Shown piece after piece: positions 1 through 7,280 of a stretch of DNA of 35,326 nt. How positions within the stretch are numbered: position 1 is the first letter of the stretch; the number at the start of each line of letters is the position of its first letter. Position numbers and translations under genes: made by a program. Source of the DNA: an uncultured Blautia sp. (GTDB lineage: Bacteria > Bacillota > Clostridia > Lachnospirales > Lachnospiraceae); assembly GCA_900542045.1 (NCBI GenBank), contig UQMI01000038.1, positions 1 through 35,326 of the forward strand, written 5' to 3'. The notes under the pieces are model-generated. The model was not told where the DNA came from and did not search any database. It saw nothing but the letters and a program-made list of their open reading frames with translations.

Positions 1-46
1 CTTTATAACAGATATGCCTATATTTACTGTGAAAAATACTTACCTT

Positions 47-649
47 TCAGAGCTGATTATTTTCGCCTGTAGGATAAAATGGACACTTTTCTCTCAGACA
101 TTCTGTATTTTTATCGTGGTATCTGCATTTTAGCTTTTGGGGGGCCGACAGATGCAGCTCACATTTTTCATTGATGAAATCAATCGAATGAAGCACAGCA
201 AGAAATGAAGTTCGCTTACAGCATCTTGGCCCGCCATAAGAAGCAATATGCAGTAAAGCATTCCCTGTTGCCTGATTGGCCCATTTCCAAGTTTCCCCAC
301 TTTTAGGCGTAGTTCCATTTATCACGGAGAAAAAGATACCGATTCCGATCCCGGCACCGCAGGCCCCACATTCCCCGCAAATTCCGCCGGGTATACTTTT
401 GCCTCGTCTCTCCGCTTTACTTAACCACCCCTGAAATTCTTTTTCTGAAATTTCTCTTTCAATGGCCGCCTGAGTCAAAAGCGCGGCAGGTACTATAAAA
501 TGATGATGAGGACAATGTATGGGCAAACCTTCTACATCCATAAGTCGCATCATTGTATCTGTTACTGACATTTTTTCTTTTTTTTCTCTCATCTCCATGC
601 ATAAGGACCGCAATGTACTATATATATCCTGTTTGATTGCAATTGCCAT
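47..649 (-). CDS. Cys-rich DUF5714 domain protein
   Basis: Predicted 200-residue soluble protein; biochemical role unknown. The start is the ATG at 649, because GGGGAGG lies just upstream; a longer frame to 685 has no site. Visible motifs are CPHHH (residues 46-50), CGECGACGAGIGIGIF (91-106, Cys91/94/97), GGPRCCKR (139-146, Cys143/144) and further Cys at 163, 175, 184 and 189. The glycine-rich Cys block plus PRCCKR is the hallmark of DUF5714. So many conserved Cys and His suggest metal or Fe-S binding (inference). It is the last gene of the minus-strand corrinoid operon, 52 bases after the tRNA-deacylase-like gene. Bases 1-46 downstream show no terminator. The family call is fairly firm; any function in corrinoid chemistry is only inferred from position. 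Confidence 0.75.
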   Translation of the reverse strand: MAIAIKQDIYSTLRSLCMEMREKKEKMSVTDTMMRLMDVEGLPIHCPHHHFIVPAALLTQAAIEREISEKEFQGWLSKAERRGKSIPGGICGECGACGAGIGIGIFFSVINGTTPKSGETWKWANQATGNALLHIASYGGPRCCKRTSFLAVLHSIDFINEKCELHLSAPQKLKCRYHDKNTECLREKCPFYPTGENNQL

Positions 650-701
650 TTTTTCCTCCCCAACACGTTTCCATATAAGAAACAAATATTTTCAAACTAT
701 G

Positions 702-1196
702 TTAAAATTCAAAAAACTCCACAGGATTTCCCTGGGCTCTAAGGAATTCTACCAGTCGATCTGCTGATAAATAAATTGTGCCTTCATTACTGTTCGGATG
801 TATAGAAATCTCTCCGCCCCGAAATTCTTCATCTATGTATACTTTAACATCATGGTCAGCATTATTAATAATTCCAAGAGGTGTTACCGATCCCCTGGTA
901 AGTCCTAATTTTGCACTTAAGTCCTCTTCCGATGCGAAACTAAGGGGACGTGTCCCTAGTTTTTTTCGTACCTCCTTCAAATTAACCGGACGATTTTCTT
1001 TTACTGTCAGCAGATAGTAATTTCTTTTTTTATCATCTCTCAAAAAAAGGTTTTTCGCACCCGCCTCCGGACGGGGCAGCTCCAGCCTGTCCATTTCTTC
1101 TACTGTAAATACCGCCTTGTGGCGATACAGCTCATATTCAACACCATATTCTTTCAGCGCCTTAAGCGTTACTTCTATTTTCTCTGAATTTTCCAT
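702..1196 (-). CDS. YbaK/ProX-type aminoacyl-tRNA deacylase-like protein
   Basis: 164-residue single-domain protein of the YbaK/PrdX (Ala/Pro-tRNA deacylase) family, which hydrolyses mischarged aminoacyl-tRNA in trans. Family signatures are AKNLFLRDDKKRNYYLL in the first half, then LGLTRGSVTPLGIINN and a late IHPNSNEGTIYL segment, all in the expected order. Start ATG at 1196 is preceded by GAGAGG; an upstream frame to 1229 has no ribosome binding site. It lies 140 bases after the UroD-like gene, a gap that contains a 10-bp hairpin and a 15-base palindrome, so it may be partly independent of the operon. In amino-acid fermenting Clostridia such proteins (PrdX) sit in proline reductase clusters. 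Its location here beside an OCD-family enzyme fits imino-acid or betaine metabolism, but that is inference. Confidence 0.85.
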   Translation of the reverse strand: MENSEKIEVTLKALKEYGVEYELYRHKAVFTVEEMDRLELPRPEAGAKNLFLRDDKKRNYYLLTVKENRPVNLKEVRKKLGTRPLSFASEEDLSAKLGLTRGSVTPLGIINNADHDVKVYIDEEFRGGEISIHPNSNEGTIYLSADRLVEFLRAQGNPVEFFEF

Positions 1197-1233
1197 CGTT
1201 ATTTTCCTCTCTTTTCCGTTTCCGATCATCCCC

Positions 1234-1248
1234 TTAGACTTAGTCTAA
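1234..1248. promoter_or_regulatory. 15-base palindrome upstream of the deacylase-like gene
   Basis: TTAGACT, one central base, then AGTCTAA: a perfect odd palindrome 38 bases upstream of the ATG at 1196. On the minus strand it directly follows TTATATT, a possible -10 element, so it is placed like an operator. No convincing -35 was found, so the role is a guess. Confidence 0.3.
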
Positions 1249-1265
1249 TATAATCTCCATTTTTA

Positions 1266-1293
1266 GCAAGGCAGCTTAAAACCGCTGCCTTGC
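1266..1293. repeat. 10-bp inverted repeat (hairpin) in the operon gap
   Basis: GCAAGGCAGC (1266-1275), 8-base loop, GCTGCCTTGC (1284-1293). The stem is perfect and GC-rich, but neither side has a proper T-run: the minus-strand tail reads TAAAAATGG. It could be a weak terminator, an RNA processing stem or a protein site between the UroD-like gene and the deacylase-like gene. Confidence 0.45.
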
Positions 1294-1335
1294 CAAGATA
1301 GGGATGAAATAAACGTATCTTTTTTTGATACATCT

Positions 1336-2691
1336 TTATTTTTTCATTCGTTCTTTCACAGCTTCTATTAATTCATCCCTTGACGGAATGATGGAAATAA
1401 ACACAGGCTCCCCATTAATACACATGGTGGGAAGATTGGTCAGCCCCATCTTTCTGGTTCTCGCTATATCTTCTTTAATAAAATACTTATATACTCTGTA
1501 CTCCGCTATATCCTTCAAATAGTCCCAATTATCCACAACGGAAGCTAACATATAAGTACAAGCCGCACACTGCTCTGGATCGATCAAAAAGAGTTCAATC
1601 AACACTTTATCCAGATTCGCATAATCAGGAATGACCACATCAGAGTCATCTATCACAATTTCATAGTTTTTGATTAATTCCCTTGTAGCCTCCGGGTTCT
1701 TCACCGCCTGTGAACAGGCCACCGTATTCTCAATTGGCGTCTGATAAGGCATATCACAGCCTGGACTGATAATCAAATTATGATGATCCACAGAATCAAT
1801 CAAATCAATGACACATTTCATATTATCTTGCTGATTTCCATGAAGCATGATAGTTGTCAATGGAATGTTTCCGCCAATTGTCACATTATAACTGTCCGTA
1901 ATTTTCTTAGCAGATGGCAAATCTACATTCTCATCAATGGATATAGAATCCGGTCCCGTCTGGCACATCAACTCAATTTGTTTGGTTGCATTTCCGCATA
2001 CAAAAAAAGAAGAAAAAACATTCTTTGCTCTGATATAATCAAAAACACCCTTAAAGCTGTCAAATAAAATAGATTTGATATGTCTGGGAGATACCTGTGA
2101 GATCAGCGGGTCAACCACTGCTATTACATCCATGCCTGCATCTATATACATATCTGCCATTGCCATTGAAACCTGTGCACAAAAGTCCATAAGCGCTCTT
2201 GCGTATTCAGGATCTTTTCCCATATCCATAAATAATCCTGTTCCACGCAGATGAGAAGCAAGGGTAAAGGGACCGCAGATCAATCCATAGAGCGCCGTCT
2301 GATCCCCGATTTCTGCTTTGATTCTTTTCATTGCAGAAAGTATCATAGGAAGCCTGCCTGATTCTGGTGTTGGTATTTTACAGATACACGGAACTGTCTT
2401 TTCTGTTTCCAGTGGATGCGTTGAAACTGATGGCGGATTTCTCTTTGACCAGAGAAGTTCACAACCAAGGATTTCTGCTTCCACCTGTAAATCGAAAATA
2501 ATGGGAAGACCATCTGGTGCATACAGTTTATTAACCTCCAAAACACTCTCTACCAGTTTGTCCTCCTCTGTCAGTACTTCTTCCGCGTTATACCCTTTCA
2601 GTTTTCCTGCATGAACACCGCTGAACGGTACCCAAGGAATGGAATCTGTTTGTTCATGTCTTAAAGTTTTAAAAATCAATTCTTTTCCCAT
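1336..2691 (-). CDS. UroD/MtaA-family corrinoid methyltransferase fused to a thioredoxin-like domain
   Basis: 451 residues in two parts. Residues 1-345 are a uroporphyrinogen-decarboxylase-family barrel of the MtaA/MtbA type, which moves a methyl group from a methyl-corrinoid protein to an acceptor thiol. Family landmarks include GPFTLASHLRG (140-150), VCGN (231-234) and the late Cys312 in SPGCDMP. MtaA-type enzymes bind zinc through a His-x-Cys...Cys pattern. Cys232 and Cys312 fit, but the His position is Phe230. Residues 353-451 are an added domain with CAAC (375-378) and NLPTMCINGEP (419-429), a thioredoxin-like layout with a cis-Pro-type loop. Start ATG follows AAAGGGAG. It lies 32 bases downstream of the RACo-like gene in the same operon. 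The acceptor (tetrahydrofolate, a thiol or another protein) is unknown. A true heme-pathway UroD is unlikely given the context and fusion. Confidence 0.85.
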   Translation of the reverse strand: MGKELIFKTLRHEQTDSIPWVPFSGVHAGKLKGYNAEEVLTEEDKLVESVLEVNKLYAPDGLPIIFDLQVEAEILGCELLWSKRNPPSVSTHPLETEKTVPCICKIPTPESGRLPMILSAMKRIKAEIGDQTALYGLICGPFTLASHLRGTGLFMDMGKDPEYARALMDFCAQVSMAMADMYIDAGMDVIAVVDPLISQVSPRHIKSILFDSFKGVFDYIRAKNVFSSFFVCGNATKQIELMCQTGPDSISIDENVDLPSAKKITDSYNVTIGGNIPLTTIMLHGNQQDNMKCVIDLIDSVDHHNLIISPGCDMPYQTPIENTVACSQAVKNPEATRELIKNYEIVIDDSDVVIPDYANLDKVLIELFLIDPEQCAACTYMLASVVDNWDYLKDIAEYRVYKYFIKEDIARTRKMGLTNLPTMCINGEPVFISIIPSRDELIEAVKERMKK

Positions 2692-2723
2692 AGTGTTCTC
2701 CCTTTCCGCTTGATATAGTTCGC

Positions 2724-4547
2724 TTAAAATTTCATAGAGGACATATATTGCTTCTGAAATTCCGGACGATTTGCGAGTTCAATATGTTCGATCATCTCCG
2801 ACACCCTATCCGCTTCCGAACGAACATCTGTGGATAATAAGAGCATCGCTGCACCGATTCCCGCTGAATTTCCAATGGAAATCATCCGACTTTCATCAAT
2901 CTTCGGAAGTAGACCTGCATAGATAGCGCTTCTTTTCCTGATATAACTTCCAAATGCACCTGCAATACTGATTTGTTCAAGCTCGTCAATGGAGATTCCA
3001 ATTTCTTTCATCATAATGGTAATACCTGCATAAATTGCCCCTTTTGCAAGCTGGACCTCACGAATATCTTTTTGCGTAATTGACACATCTTCTTCTCCAT
3101 CTTCGTCAAAGTACAGTACAAAGTATTTTTGTCCGTCCGGATCCTGCTTTATTCTGTCCGCAATTCTGACGCTTACACCGCATCTTTTTAATTCTTCAGA
3201 AGTTCGGAATTTTCCGTTTTCATTGATAATCTTGTTTCTTACCAGTTCCCCCACTGCATCGATAATGCCAGAACCACAAATACCTACCGGTCTGCAATCA
3301 CCAATCACGGAAATTTCCACATCTTCTTCGGTAATATCAACCCGTTCAATGGCCCCCCTGGCCGCACGCATCCCCTGTCGGATTGAACTGCCCTCAAAAG
3401 CCGGTCCTGCAGCCGTTGAACAGGTTAGGATTCTTCCATTTCCACTAATCACAAGTTCTCCATTTGTCCCAATATCCAAGAACAGGTGTCTTTTCCCACT
3501 TACTGCAATATCTGTTGTAATAATTCCCGCTGTAATATCAGAGCCCACATGACCGGCAATATTTGCTGCTCTGTAAAGCAGAGCATTTTCGTGACAAAGA
3601 AGTCCGAGCTCGGCGGCTTCAACAGTGCCACTTTTCACAAAAACCGGTGCAAATGGAATTTGCGCTAATTGAGAAGGATCTACTCCCATAAAAATATGAC
3701 TCATAGTCGTATTCCCCACAACTGCAAAATCATAAATGTTTCTATGGGAAATTTTCCTTTCTTTTTCAAACTCCCGAATACAGTCGTTGATTGCATCTTT
3801 CACTGTACTTCTCAGTAATTCCAGCTTCTCTGCGTCACCGTTGATATAGGAAATCCTTGATATCACATCAGCACCATAAGAGCCTTGGGGATTCGTAATC
3901 CCTTTGATATCGATCATTTGACCGGAAGACAGGTTCCACAACATAACCAATATTGTTGTTGTTCCAATATCTACAGCGATTCCATAATTCTCATTGGTCC
4001 TGTCTCCACATTCCACATCTATGATTTTGTTTTCCAGAATCGACAGGGTAATCTTTTCCTGCTTTTTCAAAAAAGAGGGAAGCTTCTGAAGTACATTTCG
4101 GCAAAAATCAAGTTTATCAATAGAAAGAATTCTCAGGATACTGTGGTCCATACTCTCCTGCTTTTCCAGGTTTGTCTGTGGTACTTCAATGCATATTTTT
4201 TGCACCGCTGTTTTTTTCTGGAACCCCTCCGGCAGCCGGATCAGCTTCTTTTTTCTGGCAGCAGTCGTTTCTGCCTCCGAAATTTCCACCACCATACCAT
4301 CTGATACAAAATGCGAACATGCCAGCCGATATCCCGCTGTTTTTTCCGCCTCTGAAAGTTTTCTGTTTGGATCTGTACAGTATGACAGATCTCCCGCCAT
4401 TATTCTTACCTTGCATTTTCCACAGGTGCCTTTTCCAGCGCAATTTCCATCTATACTAACACCTGCCACAGCCGCCGCTTTCAACACAGTCATGCCTTCT
4501 TCGACAAGAACTTCTACGTTTTGCGGTAAAAAGGTTATGTTCAACAT
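2724..4547 (-). CDS. RACo-type reductive activator of corrinoid proteins (2Fe-2S plus ASKHA/DUF4445)
   Basis: 607 residues. Methyl-transferring corrinoid proteins occasionally oxidise to inactive Co(II); RACo-type proteins use ATP to return the electron. The N-terminal ferredoxin-like domain has Cys39, Cys45, Cys48 and Cys80 (numbered from a GTG codon 9 bases upstream), the plant-type 2Fe-2S pattern. A linker follows, then the ASKHA ATPase/DUF4445 part beginning at YGIAVDIGTTT (about 191-201), with LDIGTNGEL and GICGSGIIDA further on. The ATG at 4547 is preferred over GTG at 4556, because AGAGGG sits 8 bases before the ATG. This start lies inside the upstream gene, a 7-base overlap that suggests translational coupling to the MetH-activation-like protein. 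The 2Fe-2S form matches acetogen RACo rather than the 4Fe-4S RamA of methanogens. The partner is presumably the corrinoid protein at 12220-12837. Confidence 0.92.
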   Translation of the reverse strand: MLNITFLPQNVEVLVEEGMTVLKAAAVAGVSIDGNCAGKGTCGKCKVRIMAGDLSYCTDPNRKLSEAEKTAGYRLACSHFVSDGMVVEISEAETTAARKKKLIRLPEGFQKKTAVQKICIEVPQTNLEKQESMDHSILRILSIDKLDFCRNVLQKLPSFLKKQEKITLSILENKIIDVECGDRTNENYGIAVDIGTTTILVMLWNLSSGQMIDIKGITNPQGSYGADVISRISYINGDAEKLELLRSTVKDAINDCIREFEKERKISHRNIYDFAVVGNTTMSHIFMGVDPSQLAQIPFAPVFVKSGTVEAAELGLLCHENALLYRAANIAGHVGSDITAGIITTDIAVSGKRHLFLDIGTNGELVISGNGRILTCSTAAGPAFEGSSIRQGMRAARGAIERVDITEEDVEISVIGDCRPVGICGSGIIDAVGELVRNKIINENGKFRTSEELKRCGVSVRIADRIKQDPDGQKYFVLYFDEDGEEDVSITQKDIREVQLAKGAIYAGITIMMKEIGISIDELEQISIAGAFGSYIRKRSAIYAGLLPKIDESRMISIGNSAGIGAAMLLLSTDVRSEADRVSEMIEHIELANRPEFQKQYMSSMKF

Positions 4548-5308
4548 TTCATACACCCTCTATGTATTTTTCCATGAAACTTAATGTCATTACACATACC
4601 CCCACTGGCCTTTCGATTATAGGCGGAAGGGCAATTTTCCCGTAAGCTACAATAGTCGCAAGCAATCCACTCTCTGAAGTCTTCCTGCTCATTGATGCCA
4701 AATGTCCCAGATACCGATTTAGCAGGAATCATCAGCATAGTCGAGGTAAGTTTCAGATCAATCTCTTCCGGCCGTAAAATAGAAAACGCCTCTTTCTGTG
4801 TTTCAATCGCAAGTCCATGCTGCCCTGGATTCCACACCGATGTGGAATACAGCCCATTCTCACGAATGATGTTTTTTACATAATCTGTCATGTAAACTCC
4901 CCATCTGGAAATAAACGCGCTGCCCCACGCATCCACAAAAAACTGTTTCATCATGTGAGAAGACATTTCTTCCAAAAGTTCATCAAAACCCTGGAGAGTA
5001 GCAGCAAACCATACTGCCTCAAAACTATCACAGAAAAGTTTCGCCATCAATGCACTATCAATCTTCACATGCTCCTCCCCATCTGAAAGTTCCACAACCG
5101 TGCCATGAATCCCATCCACCTTTACAGAGCGAATCACGCCCACTGGTCTGACTCTTTCCATACACGCTTTCTTCGTTTCATCAACCAAAAGGGAAAAACG
5201 CTGGGGAACATGATCCATATCTATCTGTGCATGCCGTCCAAACTGATAATCAACATCTGCAATCTGTTCCATAGATATTTCAATCACTTGTCTCTTAATA
5301 CTTCCCAT
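4541..5308 (-). CDS. Stand-alone MetH activation-domain-like protein with C-terminal Cys cluster
   Basis: 255 residues. The middle (about 150-207) matches the B12-dependent methionine synthase activation domain: SVWNPGQHG (157-165) stands where MetH has its RPAPGYP motif, followed by LTSTMLMIPAKSVSGTFGI (187-205). In MetH this domain binds S-adenosylmethionine for reductive remethylation of the cobalamin. Here the Arg and Tyr of that motif are not obvious, so SAM binding is uncertain. The C-terminus carries Cys217, 220, 226, 239, 252 and 255, suggesting an Fe-S or zinc site not found in MetH. Start ATG follows AAAGGAGACAGG. It sits 12 bases after the regulator gene and overlaps the RACo-like gene, so it very likely serves corrinoid reactivation in this system. 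Confidence 0.8.
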   Translation of the reverse strand: MGSIKRQVIEISMEQIADVDYQFGRHAQIDMDHVPQRFSLLVDETKKACMERVRPVGVIRSVKVDGIHGTVVELSDGEEHVKIDSALMAKLFCDSFEAVWFAATLQGFDELLEEMSSHMMKQFFVDAWGSAFISRWGVYMTDYVKNIIRENGLYSTSVWNPGQHGLAIETQKEAFSILRPEEIDLKLTSTMLMIPAKSVSGTFGINEQEDFREWIACDYCSLRENCPSAYNRKASGGMCNDIKFHGKIHRGCMKC

Positions 5309-5320
5309 GGCCTGTCTCCT

Positions 5321-7147
5321 TTATATACCGTGTTTTTTTATTCTGTAATACAGCTTCTGTCTGGACATTCCCAATTCTCTCGCTGCCTTCGCCACATTCC
5401 CATTATTTCGTTTGATCGCCTCTATAATTTCTAACTTTTCATTTTCTCTCAGTTGCTCTATCAGTCGACTCCCAGTCACACTCTTTTCTTTTTCCATCGG
5501 AACATTTTTTTCTATATTTTCATCTTCGTCCCCATAAACAAATCCGGAACCCAAATCAGGCAGAAAATCGCTGGATCTGAAGTCCTGCACAGGCACCCGT
5601 TTTTCTTGACTCTGCTGTTTTGCTTCATTCAGCAAATACTTAGGTAAATGACGTACAGTCAGATATTCCTCATTCCTATCTGCCAGACTGACACCTGCTT
5701 CCAGCATATGACGCAGTTGACGTACATTTCCTGGCCAGTCGTAAGTCATCACCAGCTCCTGCACTTCCGAATCCAAACCCTTTATATTCTTACCGAACCT
5801 GGTGTTAAACTCTCCAATAAAATGCCGACAGAGGATGTCTATATCATCTCTTCTCTTTCGAAGGGATGGAATGACCACACAGTGCACCGCAAGACGATAG
5901 AAAAGATCCGCACGAATACGATTTTCCCGGATCGCCTCTCCCGGATTCTCATTAAAAGAAGAAATCAGCCTGAAATCCACTTGAATCGCCCGGTTTGAAC
6001 CAATTCGCATAATCTGCCGTTCTTCCAAAACTCGCAAAAGCTTAGCCTGAAGGAAAAACGGCATAGAGTTTACCTCATCGAGAAACACCGTTCCCCCATC
6101 CACTTCTTCGAAGAGCCCCTTTTTATTAACGGCACCGGTAAATGCCCCCTTTGTCGTTCCGAACAAAAGGCTCTCCAGCAAATTTTCCGGAATTGCCGCA
6201 CAGTTAATTGCTACGAAACGCTTTCCTTTCCGCTTGCTACTATTATGTATACTCTGCGCAAACATTTCTTTTCCCGTCCCGGTTTCTCCAATGATCAAAA
6301 CACTGGAATCATTTGCAGCTACCCGCTTTGCTGATTGAATACACCTTCGCATTTCCGTGTTCTGGGAAATAATATCATCAAACTGGTACCTTGTTTCTTC
6401 TTCCTTTTCGCCATTTTCCAAAGATTTTAACGTGTTTCCTTTTTCTCTGCTGCTATGTTCCATCAATCCAAGAACTGTACTGTAATCTCGAACAATGGCT
6501 GCGACTCCAAACATTTTGCCATGATTGAAAAGAGGGGCGATGGAACTGATGGCATTTACCAAATTTCCTGTTTTGGTATAATAAGTCTGCCGAACATTTT
6601 CCATAGGGCACATGGTATGAAGAACCCGAAGCAATAAACTGCTCTCATTGTTAAGCTCATAAATATCTCTGACATGCTTTCCGATTACATCTTCTGGTTT
6701 GTATTTATCAATCCGCCCCTGTGCCTCATTGTATATAATCATTCTGCCTGTAAGGTCTATCACTTCTATTCCATCGTGGGAATACTGAACAGTACTCTCT
6801 AACAATCTTCTTCGTATTACATCTTCTTCAACGGTTTCAAACAGCCAACATTTTATCCGAAAATCCGTTCCTAAAGTAAAATCACTGAAAGCAACATTTA
6901 CCTGCCGATGCTGTGCATCATAGAAAAATCCGTCTTCCTTGATGTCATATTTCTCCAGCAATTTCAAAAGGGATCCCCCTTTATTTTCTGCTTCATCAAA
7001 AATTCTGTAAAACTGTTCATTCGCTACCAGAAGATTATTCTCATCATCCAGAATCAGGATTCCTCTATGATGCAGATCAATAAATCGAATAAAATCTCTC
7101 AAAAATCCTTGTAATATCTTTCTATATTCTGACTTAATATTAAACAC
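5321..7147 (-). CDS. Sigma-54-dependent transcriptional activator (PAS, AAA+, Fis-type HTH)
   Basis: 608 residues. Two PAS-like sensor regions (about 25-110 and 118-225) precede the AAA+ domain: Walker A GETGTGKE (287-294), sigma-54 contact loop GAFTGA (334-339), FLDEVN Walker B (355-360) and RADLFYRL (412-419). A Fis-type helix-turn-helix closes the protein (NNGNVAKAARELGMSR, 581-596). It should bind an upstream site and drive -24/-12 promoters. Two such promoters lie at 10652-10667 and 10991-11006, flanking the methyltransferase and OCD genes. PAS sensing may report substrate, redox or corrinoid state (inference). The first start is GTG at 7147, but AAAGGAG abuts it; an ATT at 7138 has better spacing, so the exact N-terminus is uncertain. 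A sigma-A-like promoter lies upstream. The gene leads the activator operon, with 12 bases to the next gene. Confidence 0.93.
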   Translation of the reverse strand: MFNIKSEYRKILQGFLRDFIRFIDLHHRGILILDDENNLLVANEQFYRIFDEAENKGGSLLKLLEKYDIKEDGFFYDAQHRQVNVAFSDFTLGTDFRIKCWLFETVEEDVIRRRLLESTVQYSHDGIEVIDLTGRMIIYNEAQGRIDKYKPEDVIGKHVRDIYELNNESSLLLRVLHTMCPMENVRQTYYTKTGNLVNAISSIAPLFNHGKMFGVAAIVRDYSTVLGLMEHSSREKGNTLKSLENGEKEEETRYQFDDIISQNTEMRRCIQSAKRVAANDSSVLIIGETGTGKEMFAQSIHNSSKRKGKRFVAINCAAIPENLLESLLFGTTKGAFTGAVNKKGLFEEVDGGTVFLDEVNSMPFFLQAKLLRVLEERQIMRIGSNRAIQVDFRLISSFNENPGEAIRENRIRADLFYRLAVHCVVIPSLRKRRDDIDILCRHFIGEFNTRFGKNIKGLDSEVQELVMTYDWPGNVRQLRHMLEAGVSLADRNEEYLTVRHLPKYLLNEAKQQSQEKRVPVQDFRSSDFLPDLGSGFVYGDEDENIEKNVPMEKEKSVTGSRLIEQLRENEKLEIIEAIKRNNGNVAKAARELGMSRQKLYYRIKKHGI

Positions 7148-7179
7148 TCCTTTATTTACTTTAAACGGTAGGTTCTGTA

Positions 7180-7209
7180 ATTATATTATACCCCACACCC
7201 GCTTAACAA
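7180..7209 (-). promoter_or_regulatory. Sigma-A-like promoter for the activator operon
   Basis: Minus strand: -35 TTGTTA (7204-7209), an 18-base spacer and -10 TATAAT (7180-7185), with a second overlapping TATAAT at 7185-7190. It is placed 33 bases before the regulator GTG. Constitutive expression of the activator would be expected. Confidence 0.5.
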
Positions 7210-7280
7210 AAAACCATTTACATAAGCATACTGTTACCTGCTGTATCGAATACCTTGAAAGATATTACAAGAGGAACGAT

